Below are positions 1 to 8,608 of a stretch of DNA of 64,000 nucleotides, piece by piece. The notes below the pieces were generated by a model. That model did not search any database and was not told where the DNA came from. It saw only the letters and a program-made list of their open reading frames with translations. Origin of the DNA: Pleomorphomonas koreensis DSM 23070 (lineage in GTDB: Bacteria > Pseudomonadota > Alphaproteobacteria > Rhizobiales > Pleomorphomonadaceae); NCBI RefSeq assembly GCF_000425185.1, contig NZ_AULH01000012.1, positions 1-64,000 of the forward strand. Direction: 5' to 3'. Every line of letters begins with the position of its first letter. Positions within the stretch are counted from its first letter, which is position 1. The position numbers and the translations under genes were made by a program.

Positions 1-521
1 TCTTCGAAAGGCTTCTTGGGATACCAGACCAGGCTCTTGACGTTGACGCGCTCCCAGATGCCGACGAGGGTCGGCTTGCCGTCCGGACCGGGCTTGGTGC
101 CCATGTCGAGCCAGCTCGGCTGATACTGCGCCTTGAGATAATCGGCGCCCAGGACGCTCGCGAGATCGACGAGCTTGCCGGTCTTGGAGAAGTTGCCCAT
201 CAGGCCGGGCTGCGGAAAGTCCACGAGGTCCGGGGTGTTGCCGGCATCGACGCGGGTGGCGATGGTCGCCTCGAACTGCTTGGAGCTGGCGTACTGGATG
301 TCGATCCCGGTCTGCTCCTCGAAAGCCTTGATGTTCTGGTTGAACTTGACCTCGTCGGCGTCGGCGAAAGCGCCGAAGGCCGTGACGACCGTTCCCTTGT
401 ATTTGCCGGCGAGCGCATCCGTCAGTTCCTGCGGCATTGCCGGATCAGCATGAGCGGGCGTCGCAAGCGCCGAAGCGGCCAGCAGGGCGCTGAAAACGAG
501 AGTTCTGGGTGAAGCCGACAT
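1..521 (-). CDS. ABC transporter sugar-type substrate-binding protein (5' part only)
   Basis: Only the first 173 or so codons lie in the window; the gene runs off its left edge with no stop. The start ATG (complement of 519-521) follows a GGGAGGG ribosome site. The product opens with a Sec signal peptide ending near ATPAHA (about residue 25). It continues like the family-1 extracellular binding proteins of alpha-glucoside and other sugar importers: a GTVVTAFGAF strand, then a stretch reading TPDLVDFPQPG. It would bind a sugar in the periplasm and pass it to an ABC permease encoded further left. It is divergent from the LacI-type gene at 796 and shares its operators, so repression by that regulator is likely. 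The sugar cannot be told. Confidence 0.8.
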   Translation of the reverse strand, partial: MSASPRTLVFSALLAASALATPAHADPAMPQELTDALAGKYKGTVVTAFGAFADADEVKFNQNIKAFEEQTGIDIQYASSKQFEATIATRVDAGNTPDLVDFPQPGLMGNFSKTGKLVDLASVLGADYLKAQYQPSWLDMGTKPGPDGKPTLVGIWERVNVKSLVWYPKKPFE

Positions 522-719
522 TGTATCCCTCCCTTGATCGTCGCCCCGATGGCCGCTTGAAGGCAGGCACAGCGAAGGGTTCCGGCTCCATAGGCATGCC
601 GGCCCAAACATCGACGAGTGCGACGTGACGTGGTGTGGGGGCGATGATCCTGTTTGCATCGCGCACGCGACACAACTGGATGGTTTCCATCTCCGTCCCG
701 AGTGGCTATATACCCTCGA

Positions 720-735
720 TGTCCATCGATGGTCA
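720..735. promoter_or_regulatory. LacI-family operator 1
   Basis: A near-perfect 16-bp palindrome centred on ATCGAT (half sites TGTCCATC and GATGGTCA) lies in the divergent promoter region between the sugar-binding protein gene and the lacI-type gene. A palindrome with a central CG step is typical of LacI-family operators. Confidence 0.65.
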
Positions 736-742
736 ACGTAAA

Positions 743-760
743 TTGTCTATCGATGGACAA
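743..760. promoter_or_regulatory. LacI-family operator 2
   Basis: A second copy of the palindrome (half sites TTGTCTATC and GATGGACAA) is centred 24 bp from operator 1, just before the regulator gene. It probably serves autorepression. Confidence 0.65.
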
Positions 761-795
761 AAGTGGATGCCGTGGCGAAATCAGTTGGAGTGGTG

Positions 796-1812
796 ATGTC
801 GACGATCAAGACCGTGGCCGAGCGCGCCGGCGTTTCCCTGAAAACGGTGTCGCGCGTGTTCAGCGCTCCGGACACGGTGTCGGAGGCGATGCGCTCGCGC
901 GTTCTGCAAGCTGCCGCGGAACTCGACTTCATTCCCGACCGACGCGCCCAGGCCATGCGCTCCGGACGCTCGGGCGTGATAGGTCTCCTGACCGATGTCG
1001 CGGCGTCGACGCCGTGTTCCATCGACATCGTGCGGGGGGTCGAGGAAGCGCTGGCCGAGCGAGACATGTCGTTGCTGATCGGCAGCATGGAGAACCGGGC
1101 GGAAAGCTCCGATTCCATCTTGCGCAGCTTTCGCGCGGTTCGCGTCGAGGGGGTCATCTACGCGGCGACCTATCACCGCGAGATCCATGACTTCGCGCCG
1201 CTTCGGTTGCCGAGCGTCATGGTCAACTGCTTTTCGCACAGCCGCGATCTGCCGACCGTCATCCCCGATGAGGAAGGGGGCGGTTTCAGCGTCGGCGTTC
1301 ATCTCATCGGCCTCGGCCATCGCCGGATCGCCTATCTGACCCTGTCGCCCAACATCGAGGCGACGCAACTGCGCCTTGCCGGCCTGAAGCGGGCCCTGCG
1401 CGAGGCTGGTCTCGACGAGCCGCCCGATCTCGCAGTGCCCGGCCAGTCGCGCGCCGGCACCTTCGACCGGGAGGAGGCGTTTGTCGCGGCCCGCCGACTA
1501 CTCGACCGGCACGACCGGCCGACAGCCATCTTCTGTGGCAACGACGAAATGGCGATGCAAGTCTATCATGCCGCCGCCGAACTCGGCCTAGCTATCCCGC
1601 GTGATATCTCTGTCGTCGGATTCGACGATCATCGCCTGTTCTCAGAGGGACTACGGCCGGCGTTGACAACCGTCGCGCTACCCTATGTCCAGATGGGCAA
1701 CGTCGCTGTCGGTGTGCTTCTCGACGAGAAGACTCACCTGTCGGCGCCGGAAGTAAAGTTGATAGAAGGGCCGTTGATCATTCGACAGTCGACAGGTTCG
1801 CCGCCCGCGTGA
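796..1812 (+). CDS. LacI-family transcriptional regulator
   Basis: A 338-residue repressor of the LacI/GalR family. The N-terminal helix-turn-helix reads IKTVAERAGVSLKTVSRV (about residues 3-20), followed by the hinge region. A periplasmic-binding-protein-like effector domain runs from about 60 to 330, with the usual VVGFDDHRLF and ALTTVALPY segments. An in-frame GTG at 763 would add 11 residues. The ATG at 796 is preferred because it places the helix-turn-helix at the usual distance from the N-terminus and follows GGAG. It most likely controls the divergent sugar importer through the two operators at 720-760. The effector is unknown. Confidence 0.85.
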   Translation: MSTIKTVAERAGVSLKTVSRVFSAPDTVSEAMRSRVLQAAAELDFIPDRRAQAMRSGRSGVIGLLTDVAASTPCSIDIVRGVEEALAERDMSLLIGSMENRAESSDSILRSFRAVRVEGVIYAATYHREIHDFAPLRLPSVMVNCFSHSRDLPTVIPDEEGGGFSVGVHLIGLGHRRIAYLTLSPNIEATQLRLAGLKRALREAGLDEPPDLAVPGQSRAGTFDREEAFVAARRLLDRHDRPTAIFCGNDEMAMQVYHAAAELGLAIPRDISVVGFDDHRLFSEGLRPALTTVALPYVQMGNVAVGVLLDEKTHLSAPEVKLIEGPLIIRQSTGSPPA

Positions 1813-2277
1813 ATGTGTCGTAGTGAGCTGGTTAAAGTTGAAGGTCCACCGAAAGTTCAAGCGACCTTTTATCGGGTGTGATGTTGCCCATAAACAGGCT
1901 GTCGCATCCATCTAGATGGATACCCGCAGCAAATGTCGGTCTCGTAGGTTGCGCGCCCCCGCAACCAAATAAGCCCCAGTAACTCAACGAGTTGCTGGGG
2001 TTTTGTTTGTTCAGAAGAAAGCTCCCGTTTGTACCGTAGGTTTTACGAGGAAGGATCTTTTTTCCTGGTCCCCTCAGTTGGCCGCTGTCGATCGCGCATT
2101 CTACGGACCAGTTCTTGTAATAATGAGAGTGGCCCGCCCTCCTTGAATGCCGTCGACTTATGCAAGCAGGCGGCGAAATGACCGCAATTCGGGCGTGACA
2201 AAACTCGTCTTTGCCAGGACGATTTATCGATCAGAAGCCGGCCCCTCCCACCGGCGCCTGATCTGAGGAGCCACGGC
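1813..2277. other. Intergenic region between lacI-type gene and nifA
   Basis: It holds the terminator at 1974-2004. I found no convincing -24/-12 element or NifA site ahead of nifA. The GAGGAG ribosome site of nifA lies just before 2278. No gene is supported here. Confidence 0.5.
1974..2004 (+). terminator. Rho-independent terminator
   Basis: A 12-bp inverted repeat (CCCCAGTAACTC / GAGTTGCTGGGG, one G-T pair, 3-nt loop) is followed by TTTTG. It separates the LacI unit from the nif region. Confidence 0.85.
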
Positions 2278-4047
2278 ATGATCCTGGCAGTTCGCGAAAA
2301 GCCGCGCCTCGCACCGGTGGAACCAACCTCCCGTCCCCGGCGTGACAATCGGCAAAGCGCCGAAATGGCGCTGTTCGGAATCTATGAGATTTCGAAAATT
2401 CTGAATGCTCCCATCCGCCTTGAGAGCATGTTGGCAAACGTCGTCAACATCCTGACGTCCTTTCTCGCCATGCGACGCGGCATGATCGTGGTGATCGATG
2501 ACGCCGGTGAGCCGGAGATCGTCGCCACCGCCGGTTGGGCCGGCGAGGTGAAGGGCAGGCCGATTGACAGTCTGCCGCAGGTCGTCATCGACCGCATCGT
2601 CGCAACCCAGACCTCGCTCGTGGTGCAGGACACCGCCGTCGATCCGCTTTTCGTGGGAACGGCCGCCGCTCATGATCCGAGCCGCGTGTCCTTCGTCGGC
2701 GTGCCGATCAAGGACGACCTCAAGGTCATCGGCACGCTCAGCATCGATCGTGTGTGGGATGGCTCGGCCGATATCCGCATCGACGAAGACCTGCGCTTTC
2801 TCGTCATGGTCGCCAATCTGGTCGGGCAGGCCGTGCGACTGCATCGCGTTGTCGCCGCCGATCGCAAGCGGCTGATCGACGAAAGGTCTCGGCTCGAGAA
2901 GGCGCTGGACGAAAAGCCCAAGCCGAACCGTGTGCGGATCGGCGCTGGTGGCATTGTCGGTGACAGTCCTTCCGTGCGCCGGGTGATGGAAACCATTGCC
3001 ATCGTTGCGCCGTCCAACACCACAGTGCTGCTGCGCGGCGAGAGCGGTACAGGCAAGGAATTGTTCGCCCGGGCCATTCACGATCTGTCTGGTCGGAAGA
3101 ATAAGCCCTTTATCAAACTCAACTGCGCCGCCGTCTCCGAGAGCGTGTTGGAGTCCGAGCTGTTCGGCCACGAGAAGGGTGCCTTTACAGGCGCCGTCGC
3201 GTTGAAGCCCGGCCGTTTCGAACTGGCGAACGGCGGGACGCTGCTGCTCGACGAGATCGGCGAGATATCGCCGGCTTTCCAATCCAAGCTATTGCGCGTT
3301 CTTCAGGAAGGCGAGTTCGAACGGGTCGGCGGTACGCGGACCCTGAAGGTGGACATCCGGCTGATCTGCGCAACGAATCGGAACCTTGAGGCAGCCGTGG
3401 CGCGCGGCGATTTTCGCGCCGATCTTTATTATCGCATCAATGTCGTGCCGGTGTTCCTGCCGCCATTACGCGACCGGCCCGGCGACATTCCGCTGCTCGC
3501 CCGCGCCTTCCTCGACCGCTTCAATCGAGAGAACGCCCGTCGCTTGTCGATCTCCGACAAGGCCCTCGACCTCTTGGGCAAGTGCTACTTTCCCGGAAAT
3601 GTACGCGAGCTTGAGAACTGCGTTCGCCGCACGGCGACGCTGAGCCGGAGCGACACCATCCGTCGTGCGGATTTCGCCTGCGCCCATGGCGAATGTCTGT
3701 CGGCGACGCTCTGGACCGGTGCCCATCATGTCACCGCCGATGAGCAGCTCACCGCCCTGAAGCGCGGCGAGGCATTGGTGCCGGGCCTGCGCCCGCCGCT
3801 TCAACCGGCGAGGGCGCCGCAGCCCGATCCTGCGCCAGACGAGGCGCCGGTCGATGGTCACGTCTGTGAGCATGCCGGCGCCGATTGTCCCGCCCTCGGC
3901 CATCGGGCCGGCGAGAAGGAACGCTTGATCGACGCCATGGAAAAGTCCGGTTGGGTGCAGGCCAAGGCCGCCCGCATCCTCGGCCTGACGCCGCGCCAGA
4001 TTGGTTATGCCCTCAAGAAACATCATGTCGAGCTGAAGCGCTTCTGA
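2278..4047 (+). CDS. nifA: Nif-specific sigma-54-dependent activator NifA
   Basis: Master activator of nif genes, 589 residues. A GAF domain spans about 40-200. The AAA+ domain (about 230-460) has Walker A GESGTGKE near 253 and the sigma-54 contact loop GAFTGA. A C-terminal Fis-type helix-turn-helix (AKAARILGLTPRQIGYALKK) closes the protein. The linker after the AAA+ domain carries cysteines spaced exactly C-X11-C-X19-C-X4-C. This is the signature of oxygen-sensitive alpha- and betaproteobacterial NifA. GAGGAG precedes the ATG. Its TGT-N10-ACA targets occur upstream of nifB, nifH and the iscA-nifS unit. A decayed copy of its GAF segment lies at 54760-54991. Confidence 0.97.
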   Translation: MILAVREKPRLAPVEPTSRPRRDNRQSAEMALFGIYEISKILNAPIRLESMLANVVNILTSFLAMRRGMIVVIDDAGEPEIVATAGWAGEVKGRPIDSLPQVVIDRIVATQTSLVVQDTAVDPLFVGTAAAHDPSRVSFVGVPIKDDLKVIGTLSIDRVWDGSADIRIDEDLRFLVMVANLVGQAVRLHRVVAADRKRLIDERSRLEKALDEKPKPNRVRIGAGGIVGDSPSVRRVMETIAIVAPSNTTVLLRGESGTGKELFARAIHDLSGRKNKPFIKLNCAAVSESVLESELFGHEKGAFTGAVALKPGRFELANGGTLLLDEIGEISPAFQSKLLRVLQEGEFERVGGTRTLKVDIRLICATNRNLEAAVARGDFRADLYYRINVVPVFLPPLRDRPGDIPLLARAFLDRFNRENARRLSISDKALDLLGKCYFPGNVRELENCVRRTATLSRSDTIRRADFACAHGECLSATLWTGAHHVTADEQLTALKRGEALVPGLRPPLQPARAPQPDPAPDEAPVDGHVCEHAGADCPALGHRAGEKERLIDAMEKSGWVQAKAARILGLTPRQIGYALKKHHVELKRF

Positions 4048-4073
4048 AGCTCTGTCATCTCGCACTGACCTAC

Positions 4074-4096
4074 GCAGCGCCGATTTTCGGCGCTGC
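4074..4096 (+). terminator. Hairpin terminator after nifA
   Basis: A perfect 10-bp inverted repeat (GCAGCGCCGA / TCGGCGCTGC, loop TTT) follows the nifA stop by 26 bp and precedes TTGCATTTTGG. The weak T-tract makes termination efficiency uncertain. Confidence 0.6.
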
Positions 4097-4129
4097 TTGC
4101 ATTTTGGGGTCCCTGGCACGGAAAGAGCC

Positions 4130-4145
4130 TGTCGCAAGTCCGACA
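4130..4145. promoter_or_regulatory. NifA upstream activator site for nifB
   Basis: An exact TGT-N10-ACA (TGTCGCAAGTCCGACA) lies about 73 bp upstream of the -24 element of the nifB promoter. Confidence 0.85.
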
Positions 4146-4217
4146 AGTTTGTGTAGCTTTCCCGATCACGCTTACCGTGCGATCGAATAACTGTTTGAAA
4201 TATATCGCTTATATTCT

Positions 4218-4232
4218 TGGCATGTCGTTTGC
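4218..4232 (+). promoter_or_regulatory. Sigma-54 (-24/-12) promoter of nifB
   Basis: TGGCATGTCGTTTGC has the GG and GC dinucleotides separated by exactly 10 bp. Transcription should start near 4244. This rules out an in-frame upstream start at 4177 for nifB. Confidence 0.85.
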
Positions 4233-4269
4233 GCTGTGGAGGGTGACCCTTTCATCTCCGGAGCCCGCC

Positions 4270-5718
4270 ATGTCCTCGCAGATCGTCTCCCTCGACAGCT
4301 TCGTGGCCTCGCCGAGCCCAGTGCGTGGCTGCGCCTCATCGTCCTGTGGTTCCTCTGCCCGTCCTGCGGATGTCGATCCCGACGTCTGGGAGAAGATTAA
4401 GGATCATCCCTGCTATTCGGAAGAGGCGCATCACTATTTCGCCCGTATGCATGTGGCTGTGGCGCCGGCCTGCAACATCCAATGCAATTACTGCAACCGC
4501 AAATACGACTGCTCCAACGAGAGCCGACCCGGCGTCGTTTCCGAGCGGCTGACACCCGAAGAGGCGGTCCGGAAAGTGGTGGCCGTGGCGGCCGCCGTCC
4601 CCGAGCTGTCGGTGCTGGGTATCGCCGGTCCGGGCGATGCACTCGCCAACTGGAAGCAGACCCGCGCCACGTTCGATGCGGTGCGCAAAGTCATCCCCGA
4701 CGTCAAATTCTGCTTATCTACCAATGGACTTGCGCTGCCCGACTATGCCGATGAGATCGCCGGCATGGCTATCGACCACGTGACGATCACCATCAACGCC
4801 GTCGATCCGGAGATCGGCGCCAAAATCTACCCGTGGATCTTCTTCGACCACAAACGCCGCACAGGACTCGAAGCTGCGACCATCTTCCTCGAAAGGCAGA
4901 TGCGTGGCCTCGAAATGCTGGTCGCGCGCGGCATCCTCGTCAAAATCAATTCGGTGATGATCCCCGGCATCAACGATGCTCATCTGCCGAAGGTCAACCG
5001 CGCAGTGCGGCAGCGTGGCGCCTTCCTGCACAACATCATGCCGCTGATTTCCGATCCGGCGCATGGCACCCATTTCGGCCTCACCGGCCAGCGCGGACCG
5101 ACGCCGGCCGAGCTGAAAACCCTGCAAGACCAACTCGACGGCGGTGCCAAGCTGATGCGTCACTGCCGCCAGTGCCGCGCCGACGCCATCGGTCTGCTCG
5201 GTGAGGACCGCGGCCAGGAGTTCACGCTCGATCGTCTGCCGGAGTTCGCGACCTGCGATCCCGCTCCCCGTCAAGCCTACCGCGCCTTCGTCGCCGCCGA
5301 GCGCGGCGACCGGGGCGCCGCCCGCGCCGATGCCCTCAGGAGTGTCAGCGCCGTGGCCGACGACGTCCTCCTCGTCGCCGTTGCCACCAAGGGCGGCGCC
5401 CGCATCAACGAACACTTCGGTCACACGCGCGAATTTCAGATCTACGAGGCCGGGCCGAAGGGCATCACACTCGTCGGCCACCGCAAGGTCGACGCCTATT
5501 GCATGGGCGGCTTCGGCGAGGATGCGACGCTCGGGCCCACCATCGCCGCCCTCGATGGCATCGACACCGTGCTCTGCGCCAAGATCGGCGATTGCCCGCG
5601 CGACGCATTGGCCGAGGCCGGCATAACCGTCACCGATGCCCACGCTTATGACTACATCGAGACCGCCATCGGCAAGCTTTACGCCGAGCGTTTCGGTCGC
5701 TCCGCCGCCGTCGCCTGA
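4270..5718 (+). CDS. nifB: FeMo-cofactor biosynthesis protein NifB
   Basis: A 482-residue radical SAM enzyme that fuses [4Fe-4S] units and inserts the carbide to make NifB-co, the precursor of FeMo-co. The radical SAM motif C-X3-C-X2-C is at Cys68, Cys72 and Cys75 (CNIQCNYC), with GIAGPGD downstream. A C-terminal NifX-like domain starts near 366 and contains NEHFGHTREF and KIGDCPRDAL. The ATG at 4270 is chosen because it lies downstream of the -24/-12 promoter and follows CCGGAG. It heads the unit nifB-fdxN-nifZ-nifT-Sir2-like. A second NifB-type protein without the C-terminal domain is at 33059. Confidence 0.97.
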   Translation: MSSQIVSLDSFVASPSPVRGCASSSCGSSARPADVDPDVWEKIKDHPCYSEEAHHYFARMHVAVAPACNIQCNYCNRKYDCSNESRPGVVSERLTPEEAVRKVVAVAAAVPELSVLGIAGPGDALANWKQTRATFDAVRKVIPDVKFCLSTNGLALPDYADEIAGMAIDHVTITINAVDPEIGAKIYPWIFFDHKRRTGLEAATIFLERQMRGLEMLVARGILVKINSVMIPGINDAHLPKVNRAVRQRGAFLHNIMPLISDPAHGTHFGLTGQRGPTPAELKTLQDQLDGGAKLMRHCRQCRADAIGLLGEDRGQEFTLDRLPEFATCDPAPRQAYRAFVAAERGDRGAARADALRSVSAVADDVLLVAVATKGGARINEHFGHTREFQIYEAGPKGITLVGHRKVDAYCMGGFGEDATLGPTIAALDGIDTVLCAKIGDCPRDALAEAGITVTDAHAYDYIETAIGKLYAERFGRSAAVA

Positions 5719-5737
5719 ACTTCAAGGAGACCCGATC

Positions 5738-5932
5738 ATGGCCATGTCCATCAATGCCGACGACTGCACAGCCTGTGGTGCCTGCGAAAGCGAATGCCCC
5801 TCCAAGGCCATTCGCTTCCAGGGCGCGGTGTATGTGATCGACCCCAAGAAGTGCACGGAGTGCCAGGGCGCGGCCGATGCGCCACAATGCGACGAGGTCT
5901 GCCCGTCCGGCGCGATTGCCAAGGCGGCCTGA
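5738..5932 (+). CDS. fdxN: 2[4Fe-4S] ferredoxin FdxN
   Basis: A 64-residue bacterial-type ferredoxin with two cluster motifs, CTACGACESECP and a second one, CTEC...CDEVCP, with an eight-residue insertion between Cys residues 2 and 3. That insertion is usual for FdxN proteins encoded next to nifB. It probably supplies low-potential electrons to NifB or to NifH. AAGGAGA lies 8 bp before the ATG. It is 19 bp after nifB and 1 bp before nifZ, so it is cotranscribed with both. Confidence 0.93.
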   Translation: MAMSINADDCTACGACESECPSKAIRFQGAVYVIDPKKCTECQGAADAPQCDEVCPSGAIAKAA

Positions 5933-5933
5933 C

Positions 5934-6233
5934 ATGGTCTTTGCCGACCGCGAGCCGGATGTCGAGATCGACGGGCCGCCACGCTTCCAGCCCGGTGACA
6001 AGGTCGTCGCACGCCTCAACGTGAAGAACGATGGCACTTACCCCGGCCGCGACATCGGCGAGCGCCTCGTTCACAAGGGTGATGTCGGCTATGTGCGCGA
6101 CATCGGAACCTTCCTGCAGCAGTTCTACATCTACGCGGTCGAATGGGTCGATCGCGGCATCCTGGTCGGCATGCGGGCGCGCGAACTCAATGCCCTCGAT
6201 GCTGTCGAGAAGACGGAAGGCGCCGTGAAATGA
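5934..6233 (+). CDS. nifZ: NifZ, nitrogenase P-cluster maturation protein
   Basis: A 99-residue protein with the NifZ fold signature: PRFQPGDKVVARLNVKNDGTYPGRDIG near the N-terminus and YIYAVEWVDRGILVGMRARE later. Family knowledge: NifZ helps form the second P-cluster pair in NifDK. The ATG at 5934 follows the fdxN stop by one base. The stop overlaps the nifT start (ATGA), so translation is probably coupled. Confidence 0.92.
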   Translation: MVFADREPDVEIDGPPRFQPGDKVVARLNVKNDGTYPGRDIGERLVHKGDVGYVRDIGTFLQQFYIYAVEWVDRGILVGMRARELNALDAVEKTEGAVK

Positions 6234-6442
6234 AGGTGATAATCCGCCAATCGGCAAAAGGTTTGTCGGCTTACGTTGCCAAGAAGGATATCGAGGAGGC
6301 GATCGTCTCTCAGGAGAGAGAGGCCCTCTGGGGTGGCAGTGTGACCCTCAAGAATGGCTGGGTGCTCGATCTGCCGGAGATGCCCTCGGAAACCCGGCTG
6401 CCGGTAACCGTCGTCGCCCGCCGGCGTGGCGAGGATGACTGA
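6230..6442 (+). CDS. nifT: NifT/FixU family protein
   Basis: A 70-residue protein beginning MKVIIRQSAKGLSAYVAKKD and containing WGGSVTLKNGWVLDLP, typical of NifT/FixU. It is usually found between nifZ and nifB or nifK. Its role is unknown, and loss is often silent in studied diazotrophs. It overlaps nifZ by 4 bp. Confidence 0.92.
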   Translation: MKVIIRQSAKGLSAYVAKKDIEEAIVSQEREALWGGSVTLKNGWVLDLPEMPSETRLPVTVVARRRGEDD

Positions 6443-6443
6443 G

Positions 6444-7313
6444 ATGAGCGCGCTTCTCGCCGGCGGACCACTTGAGACGCTGTCCGGAGAGGCCGCAGTT
6501 GAAGCGCTCGCCGGCCTGCGGACCGAGCTTCTGGCTGATCGGCTCGTTCCCTATCTGGGGCCGGAGTTACTGGCGCTGGAGGGAAAGCCCTCCGTGCCGG
6601 CCTCACCGGAAGAGATCGCCGCCGCGCTGCAGAAGCGGGTGCCGGTTCCCGGACGTATCCGCGGCAACATGTGGGCAGTGGCTCAGTATATCGAGAGCCG
6701 TCGCCATCGCCGTACCCTGAAAAAGCTGATGGCCGAGGTGTTCGCTGGCGAACCGCGCCCATCCGCTTTCCATCGCTTCCTTGCGCAGCTATCGCTCAGT
6801 CTGGTTGTCGACAGCTGGTATGACGGCACGCTCGCGGCTGCCATGGTGGAAGCTGGCCGGGATGATGTCGCCGACCTTCAGGGTATGTCACGCGCCGCCA
6901 TCGGCGAGGACCGTTGGTACAATGCCTTCGATCTGACCGGCTCCGTCACCGAGCCGAGCGCTACCGGCACGCTGCTCTACAGACCGCATGGCGGCATCCA
7001 GCCCGTCGGTGATGTGCTGGTTTCCGACAGCGACTATGTCGAGGCTTTGACCGAGATCGATATCCAGACGCCCATTCCGGAAGCGGTTCGAGAGCGTCGG
7101 GCGACGCGGGGCTTCCTTTTCCTGGGCTGTCGTTTCCATGACCAGATGCTCCGAACCTACGCCCGGCAGATCATCAAGCGCTCGGCTGGTCCTCATGCCT
7201 GCGTGGCAGACGCGGCGACGCTGACATCCAACGAGCAACGCTTCCTGGCTGCCGGGAACATCGTGCTGATCGACATGCCGCTTGTGGAGGCGGTACGCCA
7301 CCTCGCCGGATGA
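6444..7313 (+). CDS. Nif-associated Sir2-like domain protein
   Basis: A 289-residue protein of unknown function with a SIR2-like (Rossmann-type) arrangement. It has LVPYLGPELLAL near residue 37, a central FHRFLAQLSLSLVVDSWYDG segment, RPHGG near residue 182 and a late GFLFLGCRFHDQMLRTYAR. Proteins of this kind recur in alphaproteobacterial nif clusters beside nifB/nifT. The Sir2 relationship suggests NAD binding, which would be notable beside draT/draG, but no catalytic assignment is possible from sequence. The start is ambiguous: ATG at 6435 overlaps nifT, while ATG at 6444 follows GAGG at better spacing. It is the last gene before a terminator. Confidence 0.7.
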   Translation: MSALLAGGPLETLSGEAAVEALAGLRTELLADRLVPYLGPELLALEGKPSVPASPEEIAAALQKRVPVPGRIRGNMWAVAQYIESRRHRRTLKKLMAEVFAGEPRPSAFHRFLAQLSLSLVVDSWYDGTLAAAMVEAGRDDVADLQGMSRAAIGEDRWYNAFDLTGSVTEPSATGTLLYRPHGGIQPVGDVLVSDSDYVEALTEIDIQTPIPEAVRERRATRGFLFLGCRFHDQMLRTYARQIIKRSAGPHACVADAATLTSNEQRFLAAGNIVLIDMPLVEAVRHLAG

Positions 7314-7367
7314 CCTTCCCCGGGTGGACAGTTCGTGTTCCGCCCCCCCTATGTCCACCCCATCTGG

Positions 7368-7390
7368 CCGCCCTTCGGGGCGGATTTTTT
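7368..7390 (+). terminator. Rho-independent terminator upstream of nifH
   Basis: A CCGCCC-TTCG-GGGCGG stem-loop is followed by ATTTTTT. Just before it, 7322-7330 and 7352-7360 form a 9-bp inverted repeat (GGGTGGACA / TGTCCACCC). Together these end the nifB-Sir2 unit. Confidence 0.9.
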
Positions 7391-7433
7391 CATGGCGCCG
7401 ACACACCGTGTTCCGACATCGACTGTCGCCTTT

Positions 7434-7449
7434 TGTCGGACCCACGACA
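7434..7449. promoter_or_regulatory. NifA upstream activator site for nifHDK
   Basis: An exact TGT-N10-ACA (TGTCGGACCCACGACA) lies about 80 bp upstream of the -24 box. An AT-rich stretch at 7483-7515 lies between the site and the promoter, where IHF commonly bends the DNA. Confidence 0.85.
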
Positions 7450-7528
7450 GCCGCTGTTGCTGGCCAGTTTGTCTGTGTGATGCGATTAAATAATTGATAA
7501 TATTATATTTTATTCTGCGTGGATCAAT

Positions 7529-7543
7529 TGGCACGCCCCTTGA
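7529..7543 (+). promoter_or_regulatory. Sigma-54 promoter of nifHDK, variant -12
   Basis: TGGCACGCCCCTTGA matches the -24 box perfectly. The -12 dinucleotide is GA where GC is expected, at the correct 10-bp spacing. No other -24/-12 candidate lies between the NifA site and nifH. Confidence 0.75.
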
Positions 7544-7617
7544 AATTAGGACGTCGTGAGGCGGCCCGTCGCTGCCGACCGAATTGGCATCCCCTCCCGG
7601 TGCTTTCGAGAAGATAA

Positions 7618-8529
<912 letters not shown>

Positions 8530-8541
8530 TCCCTGGGGAGG

Positions 8542-8581
8542 GCGCGTGGCTCCGGGCCTTGACCCCGGTAGCCGCGCTTTT
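8542..8581 (+). terminator. Stem-loop between nifH and nifD
   Basis: A GC-rich hairpin is formed by GCGC, GGCT and CCGGG pairing with CCCGG, AGCC and GCGC, with a small internal loop and a bulge. TTTT follows. It probably works as a partial terminator or 3' stabiliser that raises nifH message over nifDK. Confidence 0.55.
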
Positions 8582-8608
8582 CCCTTCACCTTCCGCGAGG
8601 ACAAATCC

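Noticed and set aside
1940-1973. tRNA-like 3' end before the terminator downstream of the lacI-type gene
   Set aside because: No cloverleaf arms could be paired upstream. Only the terminator is supported.
4114-4129. TGGCACG-N4-type element upstream of the nifB promoter
   Set aside because: GG and GC spacing fits, but the -12 side reads GAGC, the NifA site lies downstream of it, and a better promoter exists at 4218.
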